In this document: piece by piece, positions 52,621 to 61,202 of the stretch | Layout: every line of letters begins with the position of its first letter | How positions within the stretch are numbered: position 1 is the first letter of the stretch | Assembly: GCA_012729395.1 (NCBI GenBank) | Contig: JAAYDF010000002.1 | Coordinates: 1 to 64,000, forward strand | Direction of reading: 5' to 3' | DNA: 64,000 bases | Source of the DNA: Phycisphaerae bacterium | GTDB taxonomy: Bacteria > Planctomycetota > Phycisphaerae > UBA1845 > PWPN01 | Translations under genes and position numbers: made by a program | The notes under the pieces: generated by a model | Seen by the model: the letters and a program-made list of their open reading frames with translations, nothing else | Told to the model about the DNA's origin: nothing | Database searches by the model: none

Positions 52621-54000
52621 ATGTCCGCCGAGGCTGCCATCCAGACTTTTGACCGGCAACAGGAGGCCCTGCTTTTCGACCTGTTGGCCTTCCTGCGCTT
52701 CGAGACCATCTCCGCCCAGAGCGAGCACGCCACCGACATGCGAGCGTGCGCGGCGTGGATCTGCGGCCAGTTGGACGCCGCGGACATCGAGGCTCGAATG
52801 GTCGACACCGACGGGCACCCTCTGGTCGTAGCGGACAGTGGCCCTGTGCCCGGCAACGCAGCCGCTCCAACACTGCTCTTCTATGGGCATTATGACGTGC
52901 AACCGGTCGGCGACCTCGCCCTGTGGCATTCGCCGCCCTTCGAGCCCACGATCCGAGACGGGGCCATTTTCGCCCGCGGTAGTGCCGACGACAAAGGACA
53001 GCTCATGACCCACCTCGCCGCCATGCGCTGCTGGCGGCAAACCGGATCACCCCTGCCCGTGCGCGTCAAGTTCATCATCGAGGGCGAAGAGGAGATCGGC
53101 TCACGCAACCTGCCGCTCTACCTGCGAAACCACGCCGCCGAGCTCGCCTGCGACTACCTCGTCATCAGCGACACCTCCAAGCTCGACGCACAGACCCCCG
53201 CCCTCGCCTATGCCACCCGCGGGCTGGTCTACAAAGAGATCATCCTCACAGGACCCAATCGCGACCTGCACAGCGGCCAATATGGAGGTGCGGTGGCCAA
53301 CCCCGCCAACGTCCTGGCCGCCATCCTCAACTCCCTGCGCGACCATCAGGGCCGCGTCACCATCCCCGGGTTCTACGATGATGTCGTGCCGCTCACACCC
53401 GAAGAACGCCAGCGACTCGGCACACACGGCCTGAGCGACGCCGACCTCGTCGCCAAAACCGGCTGCCCAAGTCCATCCGGCGAAACCGGATACACCACCG
53501 CTGAACGCTGCACCGCTCGCCCAACCCTTGACGTCAACGGACTGTGCGCGGGTTATACCGGCGAAGGAGCCGCCACGGTCATCCCCACCACCGCCACCGC
53601 CAAACTCTCCATGCGCCTGGTGGGCAACCAGAACCCCGACGCCATCTCGCTTGCCTTCGACGAAGCCGTCCGCCAAGTCTGCCCCCCGACCGTCAAACTG
53701 ACCATCCGCAACCATTCGCACTGTGCGGCCTATCTGGCCCCCACCGACTCGCCCGGCATGCGAGCCGCCGCCCAAGCCCTGGCCGACAGTTTCGGTCGCC
53801 CCCCGGTCCTCACCCGCGAAGGCGGAACCCTCCCCATCCTCCCGCTGTTCAAGGAGGTTCTCGGGGCCGACAGCCTGATGCTCGGGTTCTCTGTGCCCGA
53901 CTGCAACTTGCACAGCCCCAACGAATTTTTCCATGTGGCCGATTTCGTCGCCGGCACGCGCTGCATCCTCCGGTTCATCGAACGACTCGGACACATGTGA
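52621..54000 (+). CDS. M20 family dipeptidase
   Basis: The 459-residue di-zinc peptidase belongs to the M20/M25/M40 group, hydrolysing dipeptides or related amides in the cytosol. The metal-site motifs are LLFYGHYDVQPVG (His90, Asp92), FARGSADDKGQLMTH (bridging Asp123 or Asp124), FIIEGEEEIGSRNLP (catalytic and metal glutamates at 156-158), VISDTSKLD (Asp184), and CNLHSPNEFFHV near the C-terminus. A dimerisation lid lies between (RGLVYKEIILTGPNRDLHSG). The start follows GAGGAGA. No signal peptide is present. Confidence 0.92.
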   Translation: MSAEAAIQTFDRQQEALLFDLLAFLRFETISAQSEHATDMRACAAWICGQLDAADIEARMVDTDGHPLVVADSGPVPGNAAAPTLLFYGHYDVQPVGDLALWHSPPFEPTIRDGAIFARGSADDKGQLMTHLAAMRCWRQTGSPLPVRVKFIIEGEEEIGSRNLPLYLRNHAAELACDYLVISDTSKLDAQTPALAYATRGLVYKEIILTGPNRDLHSGQYGGAVANPANVLAAILNSLRDHQGRVTIPGFYDDVVPLTPEERQRLGTHGLSDADLVAKTGCPSPSGETGYTTAERCTARPTLDVNGLCAGYTGEGAATVIPTTATAKLSMRLVGNQNPDAISLAFDEAVRQVCPPTVKLTIRNHSHCAAYLAPTDSPGMRAAAQALADSFGRPPVLTREGGTLPILPLFKEVLGADSLMLGFSVPDCNLHSPNEFFHVADFVAGTRCILRFIERLGHM

Positions 54001-54421
54001 CCCAAGGTGGCAGCCCAAGACCGTGACTCGACGGCCCGGGGAGCAGGGTCTCCCGCGGCATGGCCGGATCACTCATAACGCATTGCTAAATATAACGTTA
54101 ATGCAAACGATGGCCCTCGCGGGCCGCCCATCCGTGCTCAGGCGGCCCGGCCGGGCCGGGGCCCGGCGTCCCGTGGCAGGCCGCTTTTTCGGCCCCAGGG
54201 TCAACGGGGCGGTCACGATCGCCGATGATAGAGCACTGCCTCAGTGTCACCGGCACGCCGCCGTGGCTTGACGCCGCGGCCTCGGGTTGCCACACTGAAG
54301 GTAGAGTGTTAGGTCAATAAACGGATTGACGAGACGCGTCCCGGTCACGGCCTTTGTCCCTTGGCGCGGTGCGGTTGTACCGCCATCAGGGCTTGCCGAC
54401 GAGGCGTTTGGGAGACCCCAC
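54001..54421. other. Intergenic region before the PEP-CTERM gene
   Basis: The 421 bp hold an AT-rich inverted repeat at 54075-54103 and then GC-rich sequence. GGGAG before 54422 is the ribosome site of the next gene. No other gene is supported. Confidence 0.5.
54075..54103. promoter_or_regulatory. AT-rich inverted repeat, partner of the element at 16442
   Basis: TAACG (54076-54080) and CGTTA (54096-54100) are complementary around a 15-base centre containing TGCTAAATAT. Position by position it matches 16442-16470 at about 22 of 29 bases. One paired difference (A-T to G-C) keeps the symmetry. Confidence 0.45.
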
Positions 54422-55351
54422 ATGCGAACCAAGCATCATACATGGGCCATTGCACTCGTTTCGCTGATGTGTGCGACGATTCCCGCCACGACCGTTCGGG
54501 CTGACTTGCAGGACAACCTGCTCTGGGGCCTCAACCTGCTCGACTATCAGTTTGATCTGCAGAAGAATCTGCTCGGCAACGGATACGATTTCAATACCTC
54601 CGCCTACTACAACTCAAGGACGTTCCGGCTCGGCTTGGCCGAGTTGACCCTTGGCGACACCGCCCCAACGACCGTTTCGCTGCAGACCGGTTATACCACC
54701 CGCGGCCTGCCCTCCGCTCACTTTTCCCTCGCGAACGTCGGCCAACCGCTCAGCTACACGTTTGATGCCAATTACGGCTTCCAGGATTTCGTCGCCCAGG
54801 GCAGCATGCTTTTCGATATCGACACGCGAGTGAACGCCCTCGGCTTCTACGACCTGACCCTGCAAATCTCCAACCGGGGCACCTACACCACCGACGGTTT
54901 CGGCCTCACGGAAAACGGATCTCTCGATTTCGACATCGGCCCGATCGTGATCTCCGGCAACGTCTACGCCGACGCGGTTGCCGCACTCACCCAGCCGTTC
55001 TTTGACGCCACCGGCACACAGAACCCGTTCGCCAAGTTCAGTCAGGAGGCGACCAAAGTGGCGGCGTTTACCGAGACCTTCGACGAGGTCAGCGCCCGCA
55101 TCAGAGCGGGCCAACCCATCAGTTCCAACGACGCCTCCAAGCTGGTCAGCAATACGATTCTCTCGGCCCTGCTCGGCGAGGAGCCATCGAGCAATCTGTT
55201 TGAGAGCCTGCTGCTGCCCACGATGCTCCAGGAGGTCATGCCCGCCGAGATGACCAATGCCACCAGCCGGGCACTCCCGGTTCCCGAGCCCGGCATGGCC
55301 AGCCTGCTCGCGCTTGGCCTGATCTTCTGTCGACGGCCGCGGTGGGCATGA
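54422..55351 (+). CDS. PEP-CTERM sorted exported protein
   Basis: The 309-residue protein has a signal peptide (residues 1-27, ending VRADLQ). The C-terminus is a PEP-CTERM sorting tag: VPEPG, a short hydrophobic span MASLLALGLIFC, then RRPRWA. Such tags are processed by exosortase and are linked to surface or exopolysaccharide-associated proteins. The body is beta-rich (YYNSRTFRLGLAELTLGDTA, FGLTENGSLDFDIGP) and then helical (AAFTETFDEVSARIRAG). Its end overlaps the next gene by four bases (ATGA). No exosortase is in the window. Confidence 0.85.
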   Translation: MRTKHHTWAIALVSLMCATIPATTVRADLQDNLLWGLNLLDYQFDLQKNLLGNGYDFNTSAYYNSRTFRLGLAELTLGDTAPTTVSLQTGYTTRGLPSAHFSLANVGQPLSYTFDANYGFQDFVAQGSMLFDIDTRVNALGFYDLTLQISNRGTYTTDGFGLTENGSLDFDIGPIVISGNVYADAVAALTQPFFDATGTQNPFAKFSQEATKVAAFTETFDEVSARIRAGQPISSNDASKLVSNTILSALLGEEPSSNLFESLLLPTMLQEVMPAEMTNATSRALPVPEPGMASLLALGLIFCRRPRWA

Positions 55352-56502
55352 AGCTGCCGCCCATGGCCCAGCATCAACCAGGAACGCGTCCGGAAACCCG
55401 CTTGACCACTGCACCGCCCCCGGGGCCCATTCGCCCACACCCGCAGACTGCCGCCCGATCCCGGCATGCTTTCCGAACCCGCCTCGCGGGTTGGCTGAGC
55501 TGCTCCCTGCTGATCACCCTGCTGGGGACAGCGTCCGACGCTCCGCTCTCCCAACTCATGGATCGCGAGCTGACCTGCCCGGTATGCCGCCAGGCTTTCG
55601 TGGATGTGGCGTGCATCAACGCCAACACCCGCGGGGGAATTGACCGGGATCTGTTCGCTCGATCGCTGGGCCCTCAACCCGAGTACTACCGGATCGCCAC
55701 TTGTCCGCGTTGCGGCTACAGCGGGTACGACAGCGACTTTGCCGAGGATGTGTTCATTCCCCCGGACATGCGCGATCGTGTCCTGCGGTCGCCCCGGCTA
55801 TCATTGCCCGAGGGTTTCTCCCCGGAGAGCGATCCTCGCGACCTTGACGCCGCCGACCGTTACGCACTGGCCCTCACCTGTTACCGCTGGCGGCAACAGA
55901 GCGACGAGGCCATCGCGTGGCTGCACCTGCGGGCATCCTGGATCGAGAGGGATAAAGGGGCCGTACTGCCTCACGACCCGCGTCTGGCCCGCGTGATGGG
56001 TTATCTTGAACGGTGGCGTCCGCCCCTTCGCCCGGGAGGCAATCAGGCGGACGTGGAGATGCAATTAGCCACCCGCACTGCCGAGGCCCTGGCCACGGGG
56101 CACTTCAATCGTTACCAGCGGCCTTACGTACAACTGGCACTCGCCCTGATCCTTCGTGGTCGAGGCGAGAACCGACAGGCCGCCCCGCTCCTGACCGACT
56201 TGGTCCAAGACAGTCTTCTGCCCGCCCAGTTGTCCGAGTCAATCGAGCGCATGCGGGCGTCGATCCTGCTCGAAGCGAAGCAGCAGCGTGCGGCCGCCGA
56301 TCACTTGGAGAGAGCCCTGCTGATCAACCAAATCAACGCCGCCAACACCCCCTCAGCTTGGTATCTGCTGGGCGAGCTGTTCAGGCGACTTGGCCGTGAC
56401 TTTGAAGCCATCCCCGCCTACCAGCGTGCTCTTGACGCCCCCGAGCTACCGCCCGACCTGCGCGACTGGGCCCGGCAACAGCAGGCATGGTGTCGCAAGT
56501 AG
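55348..56502 (+). CDS. DUF2225 domain protein with TPR-like repeats
   Basis: The protein has 384 residues from ATG 55348, which shares ATGA with the PEP-CTERM stop, so translation is coupled. GTG 55342 is an alternative. After a proline-rich head comes a hydrophobic segment (RLAGWLSCSLLITLLGTAS). A zinc-finger-like DUF2225 region follows (DRELTCPVCRQAFVDVAC and IATCPRCGYSGYDSDF). The C-terminal half is helical and TPR-like (YVQLALALILRGRGENRQAA, SAWYLLGELFRRLGRDFEAI). Members are of unknown role. Coupling to a surface-sorted protein suggests a joint envelope function, which is inference only. Confidence 0.75.
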   Translation: MKLPPMAQHQPGTRPETRLTTAPPPGPIRPHPQTAARSRHAFRTRLAGWLSCSLLITLLGTASDAPLSQLMDRELTCPVCRQAFVDVACINANTRGGIDRDLFARSLGPQPEYYRIATCPRCGYSGYDSDFAEDVFIPPDMRDRVLRSPRLSLPEGFSPESDPRDLDAADRYALALTCYRWRQQSDEAIAWLHLRASWIERDKGAVLPHDPRLARVMGYLERWRPPLRPGGNQADVEMQLATRTAEALATGHFNRYQRPYVQLALALILRGRGENRQAAPLLTDLVQDSLLPAQLSESIERMRASILLEAKQQRAAADHLERALLINQINAANTPSAWYLLGELFRRLGRDFEAIPAYQRALDAPELPPDLRDWARQQQAWCRK

Positions 56503-56550
56503 TCGCGTTCTGCCCGATACGCACCAGCGCTCGTCCGGCCGCCGATCGTC

Positions 56551-57531
56551 TCATGTCTCGGAGCCGGTTTTGATCGCAACGATCCGACGGATGCGATCCT
56601 TGATCGGCGGGTGACTGTCGAAAACGGAGCTGGCCCGATCCTCGAAATGCTTGATGGGGTGCACGATGTAGAGGGGTGCGGTGGCCCGATTGGCTACTTC
56701 GAGCACCTCGGGGTCGGCACTGATCTTGGCGAGGGCTGAGGCAAGCCCGTCCGGGTTGCGGGTGAGTTCCACGGCGGAGGCGTCGGCGAGGTACTCGCGC
56801 TGTCTGGAGAAGGCCATCTCGATGATCTTGGCCAGGATGGGGGCGACGATCGCCAGCACGACGGCGATGAGCATGATAATCAACACAGCCGCCCCACCGC
56901 CTTTGTTGCCCCCTGATCGCCGGGACGATCGGCGTCCCATCATGCCGCCCCGGCCCCACCACATGGACCGCCAGAACATATCGCACAGCAGCACGACCAC
57001 ACCGACCAAAGTAGCCATGAGCAAAGCGAAGCGGATATCCAGGTTGCGGATGTGAGCCAGTTCGTGAGCGATGACGCCCTGTAGCTCGTCGCGGGTGAGC
57101 TTGTTGCGCAAGCCCGTGGTGATCGCGATGATGCCTTTCTGCGGATTGCGGCCAGTGGCGAAGGCATTGGGAGCGGTGTCGTCGATGACGTAGACTCGCG
57201 GCACAGGCACACCGGCGGCCAAGGCCATTTCCTCGACCACGTTGTACAACTGGGGATCATCCCGCTTGGCGAGGGGCTTGGCTTGGCTCATCGCCAGGAT
57301 AGCCGACGCCCCGCCGAAGTAGCTCGCCAAGGTTCCGCACACCGCAAGGATCACCGCCAAACCGGTCAGGCCAGCCGCGAAGTACGGAGCTTCCTGCGGG
57401 CCCGCCGCGTGGGCGCCGGTGGCGTACCCGATGACCAGCCCCAAGAGAGCGACCAGCAGGATGAAGCAGAAGATCAGAATCCAACTGTTCCGCCGGTTGC
57501 GGCTCATCAGGATGTGGAAGTCGACAGCCAT
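56551..57531 (-). CDS. htpX: HtpX-like M48 zinc metalloprotease
   Basis: The 326-residue inner-membrane protease degrades misfolded membrane proteins. Two N-terminal spans (residues 17-39 and 51-73) precede the zinc site His156-Glu157-Leu-Ala-His160. The third ligand is Glu246 in FSRQREYLADASAVEL. Two more spans lie between (RFALLMATLVGVVVLLCDMF and AAVLIIMLIAVVLAIVAPIL), separated by a glycine/arginine-rich loop. The lemA gene lies just upstream on the same strand, a pairing seen in many bacteria. Confidence 0.9.
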   Translation of the reverse strand: MAVDFHILMSRNRRNSWILIFCFILLVALLGLVIGYATGAHAAGPQEAPYFAAGLTGLAVILAVCGTLASYFGGASAILAMSQAKPLAKRDDPQLYNVVEEMALAAGVPVPRVYVIDDTAPNAFATGRNPQKGIIAITTGLRNKLTRDELQGVIAHELAHIRNLDIRFALLMATLVGVVVLLCDMFWRSMWWGRGGMMGRRSSRRSGGNKGGGAAVLIIMLIAVVLAIVAPILAKIIEMAFSRQREYLADASAVELTRNPDGLASALAKISADPEVLEVANRATAPLYIVHPIKHFEDRASSVFDSHPPIKDRIRRIVAIKTGSET

Positions 57532-57683
57532 CGCGTCCCCGTTTTCCAGCGATCATCCGGGCGGTGGTGCACCGGGCGGTCCCGGGTGCACCACTCGGGA
57601 CGGCTTGCGTGTTCCTCGTCGCGAAGCGGCAAGCCGGCAGTGACGCTTATCCGCGAACCGTTGGATGAATCCGCAAGCCGGCC

Positions 57684-58268
57684 TCAAAACTGGACCTTCA
57701 CCGGCTCGCGGGCCGCGGCGTCCTGCAACTCGAAGAACTCTTCGGGCGTGAACCCGAACATGTTGGCGATCAACACCGTCGGGAAGACCTGCAGCTTGGT
57801 GTTGTAGTTTTCGACCGTGTTGTTGTAGTGCTGACGGGAGAAGCTGATCTTGTTCTCGGTACTGGTCAGCTCCTCCTGCAACTGGCTGAAGTTCTGATTC
57901 GCCTTGAGGTCGGGGTAGGACTCGGACAGGGCGAAGAGCTGGCGGAGGGCCCCGGTGAGCATGTTCTCCGCCTGGGCCTGGTTGGCCACGCCGCTGACGT
58001 CAATACACTGCTGCCGTGCCTTGACGACCCGCTCGAGGGTCTCCTTTTCGTGGGCCGCGTAGCCCTTCACCGTCTCGACCAGGTTGGGGATCAGGTCATA
58101 CCGGCGTTTGAGCTGCACGTCGATCTGGCTGTAGGCGTTGCGGACGCGGTTACGCGCCCCCACCAGCCCGTTGTAGGCCAGGATCACGAAGAGCACCACG
58201 ACCGCCAGGACACCGATAGCCACCCAACCGCCAACGCTCATCGCCACGATGCTCCAGGTTGTCGCCAC
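57684..58268 (-). CDS. lemA: LemA family protein
   Basis: The 194-residue protein starts at GTG 58268 behind GGAGG. One N-terminal span (GWVAIGVLAVVVLFVILAYN) is followed by the LemA coiled-coil domain. Its signatures are VRNAYSQIDVQLKRRYDLIP, NLVETVKGYAAHEKETLERV and SFSRQHYNNTVENYNTKLQV, ending FPTVLIANMFGFTPEEFFEL. The external domain is helical and of unknown biochemical role. It shares the strand with the htpX gene 152 bp downstream. Confidence 0.92.
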   Translation of the reverse strand: MATTWSIVAMSVGGWVAIGVLAVVVLFVILAYNGLVGARNRVRNAYSQIDVQLKRRYDLIPNLVETVKGYAAHEKETLERVVKARQQCIDVSGVANQAQAENMLTGALRQLFALSESYPDLKANQNFSQLQEELTSTENKISFSRQHYNNTVENYNTKLQVFPTVLIANMFGFTPEEFFELQDAAAREPVKVQF

Positions 58269-58549
58269 CTGAACCTCCTCTCTGCCCGATTGGGCTTGAG
58301 ACCGGGACGTTCCCTGGTTCAAGGATAATGCCCCTGTCCGAGGCTGTCGACGATAAACCGGCGGGGGCTTTATAAGGGCCCGTCCGCGTTGACGTTGGGG
58401 GGCGGGCATGGTACTCATAGGGCGAAATGGCGGGCCTTCGAGAGGGGTCTGGCCTGGCAGTATGCGCCGCCGCACGCAGTGGTACCGTCGGCGAGAGCCC
58501 GGAACCGCATAGGCGTGGGGGGTATCGCGAAAAGAAACTGGAGTCCCCT

Positions 58550-60532
58550 GTGAAACCCAACCTACCGCTTCCCGCGATGATTGCCGCGGCCCTGGTGCTG
58601 GTCGGCCTGGTTCTGGCCGTTTTCACGGCCGGTCCGCTGGAAAATCCTCAGGACCGTCTGTTTCGGCAGATTGATGAGAAGGTAGCCCTCGCTCAGCGGA
58701 TGCTGGCGGGGTACAACCCGGCCAACTCCCGGCTGACCGCGGTCCTTGGATCGGAGGGGCTCGAGCCGCCGGAAGGTGCCGATGGAAACTGGCAGACGTA
58801 CGTCAGCAGCGGCGAGCAGGAAGGCGTGATGAGCGACGCCCTGCGTCGCCAGGCGGGGCAGATGCGGACCTTGGCGGACCGTTTCGGAGCTCTGGACGGC
58901 CAGACCCCTGCGGCGGCGGGCGCGTGGCTGGCCAGCAGCGGCCAGGCCTACCAGCAGTTGCAGGCTGAGCTCAAACGGAACATGAGCCTGCTGAGCGACG
59001 CCCTCCGCGTGCTCCAGGAAGCGATCGCCATGAGCGACGGCGAGGTCAGCGGCTCGGATCACCCGGCCGCAACGCGTCTGGAGGCCGCCCTCTGCTACCA
59101 TCAGGCGGACCTGTTGAGGCGGGAAGCCGCCCTACAGCGAGCCATGGCCGACGAGGCCCGATTCCAGGTCATCACCGACGCCCGGCAATGGCAGGAACTG
59201 GGCAACCGGATTCAGTCGGCGTCCCGGGGGTTGGCGGAAGCGGGAAGCGCTGACGGGGAGCCTTCTGCCCCGGCGTTTGCGGAACGGATCGCCAGCCTGC
59301 GGACCCGCCGGGAAGCGGTTGCCGCAGCGATCGAGGAGGCCCGGGCGGAAGCGCAGCGGCTCTCAGCGATCATCCCGGACATCACCGCGCGGGCCAAGGC
59401 GGCGGATGCCCAGACTCGTCAGTCGCAGGTTGAGATGCTTGCGTTGAAGGAGGCGGGTATCGACACCTCTGATCCCGCGGCTCTGGACCGGTTCATCCAG
59501 GCATACAACGCCGCGGCTCAGGCGGAGCGCGAAGCTTTCCGTGAGGCCACAACGTTGGAGCATGGCGCACTGCGCAACGCCCGCGTGGACACCAACGATG
59601 ACGAGCAGATCAGCGAAGCCCCGATCGTGGCAATCGACCCGGCGACAGACATCAAACCGGAACGCGGCCGGATCGCCCTGGAGAGTGACCTCGCCGCGGT
59701 GGAGGCCCTGGCCGAGGCCCTGCAGGTCGCGGCTCACGAGATCGACCGTCAGATCGAGGAACTCACCGCCAAGCAGGACGGCGCCCGGCAACGCGCTGCC
59801 AACCTGGCCAGTCGCCAGACAGCCATCGCCGAGGACGCCGCCGGTGCCGCCCGAATCGCCCTGGCAGCCGCCATCGAAGCGCACCGACTTGAGGACGAAG
59901 CCTTGGCCTTGGCGGACGGCCGGGGCCAGCAGGCCGCCAGTCGAGCCCGTCGGGCGGCCGAGAAACGCATCAACGACGCTCGCACCCAGAATGCCGAGAA
60001 CAACCCGGATGCCCCCAATCCCCGGCTGACGATGATCACCGGCGACGCCAATCTGACGGGCAGTGCGATGGCCTTGGCCGGCGACATGGCCTACGTCATC
60101 GCCGCCACACAGGCCCAGCGGGGCGACGATCTCGCCCGGCACGAGGCCATGCTCCGCGAGATGCAGAGCATGGCGATGGAGGTGAACGCCAGCTTACTGC
60201 CGGAGGGCGTGGCCTTGGACCAAGTCCCTGCGGCCCTGGCTCAGGCCGATGCCGCCCGCTTGGGCATACAGGAAGCCCACAAAGCGGCGGTGGAAGCGGC
60301 CAAGCTCGCCCTCGAAGCCTACCAACAGGCTGATTCGCCATTACGCCAACTGTGGGTTTTGCACACGCAGATGGCTTCGGTTCACTACCTGTTGGCCAAT
60401 CTGAGCACCGGCAACGAGGCTGCGGACCATCGCGATCGAGCCCTTCAACAGTACAAGCGGGCCCTGACCGGGCGTGAAGAACGTCCGGAGTACCCGATCT
60501 ACCAGAACGTCATGGCTGACTTGCAGGATTAG
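58550..60532 (+). CDS. Long coiled-coil membrane-anchored protein
   Basis: The 660-residue protein starts at GTG 58550 with GGAG six bases upstream. One span (PAMIAAALVLVGLVLAVFTA) anchors it. Almost all the rest is alpha-helical and rich in alanine, glutamine, glutamate and arginine, with extended coiled-coil stretches (GEPSAPAFAERIASLRTRRE, AAVEALAEALQVAAHEIDRQ, ARAEAQRLSAIIPDITARAK). The C-terminus resembles a TPR-like unit (ALQQYKRALTGREERPEYPI). I do not recognise a family. It is divergent from lemA/htpX and may serve envelope organisation, but no evidence shows this. Confidence 0.7.
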   Translation: MKPNLPLPAMIAAALVLVGLVLAVFTAGPLENPQDRLFRQIDEKVALAQRMLAGYNPANSRLTAVLGSEGLEPPEGADGNWQTYVSSGEQEGVMSDALRRQAGQMRTLADRFGALDGQTPAAAGAWLASSGQAYQQLQAELKRNMSLLSDALRVLQEAIAMSDGEVSGSDHPAATRLEAALCYHQADLLRREAALQRAMADEARFQVITDARQWQELGNRIQSASRGLAEAGSADGEPSAPAFAERIASLRTRREAVAAAIEEARAEAQRLSAIIPDITARAKAADAQTRQSQVEMLALKEAGIDTSDPAALDRFIQAYNAAAQAEREAFREATTLEHGALRNARVDTNDDEQISEAPIVAIDPATDIKPERGRIALESDLAAVEALAEALQVAAHEIDRQIEELTAKQDGARQRAANLASRQTAIAEDAAGAARIALAAAIEAHRLEDEALALADGRGQQAASRARRAAEKRINDARTQNAENNPDAPNPRLTMITGDANLTGSAMALAGDMAYVIAATQAQRGDDLARHEAMLREMQSMAMEVNASLLPEGVALDQVPAALAQADAARLGIQEAHKAAVEAAKLALEAYQQADSPLRQLWVLHTQMASVHYLLANLSTGNEAADHRDRALQQYKRALTGREERPEYPIYQNVMADLQD

Positions 60533-60539
60533 CCGACAA

Positions 60540-61110
60540 CGAGCCTCGATCACCGGCAAGCGGATAACGAATTCAGATCGCAAGCGAGTGGGTAACGAGC
60601 CCCGTGCGCGAGCGAGCGGGTGGCTAATCCCGAGCGTAAGCGAGAAAGTGACGAATCCTGTGCGTAAGCGAGAGAGTAACGGATCCCGAGCGCGAGCGAG
60701 GCGATAACGAGCCCCGAGCGCGAGCGAGTGGGTAACGCCCGGAACACGGAAGGTACGTCGCTAACGCTCCACCATCCCGGCGCTCGCGCTTCGGGCTCGT
60801 TGGCAAGGAGCAAGCCTCGAACGCAAGCGAGCGGGTGGCTAATCCCGAGCGTAAGCGAGAAAGTGACGAATCCCGTGCGTAAGCGAGAGAGTAACGAATC
60901 CCGAGCGCAAGCGAGGCGGTAACGAGCCCCGAGCGCGAGCGAGGCGATAACGAGCCCCGAGCGCGAGCGAGCGGGTAACGCCCGGAACACGAGAGGTACG
61001 TCGCTGACGCTCCACCATCCCGTCGCTCGCGCTCCGGGCTCGTTGGTCGCGTCGCTAACGCCCCACCATCCCGTCGCTTGCGCTCCGGGCTCGTCGGCGG
61101 GGTCGTTGGC
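60540..61110. repeat. Second AACGAGCCC/GGGCTCGTT repeat cluster
   Basis: About twenty variants of the words GAGCCCCGAGCGCGAGCGAG, GAATCCCGAGCGCAAGCGAG and GATCCCGAGCGCGAGCGAGG are packed between the coiled-coil and NicO genes. Inverted modules read AGGTACGTCGCTGACGCTCC, then ACCATCCCGTCGCTCGCGCT and CCGGGCTCGTT. These are the complements of the module at 24.04-24.50 kb. The period is less regular than there. Confidence 0.9.
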
Positions 61111-61202
61111 GGGGTCGCCGGCGCCGCACGATTCCTTGACTGATACTTAGGATTTGCGGGCAGAGTCCGATTTCCGCCGCTTGTGTTCCGAGTTCGTTGG
61201 CT

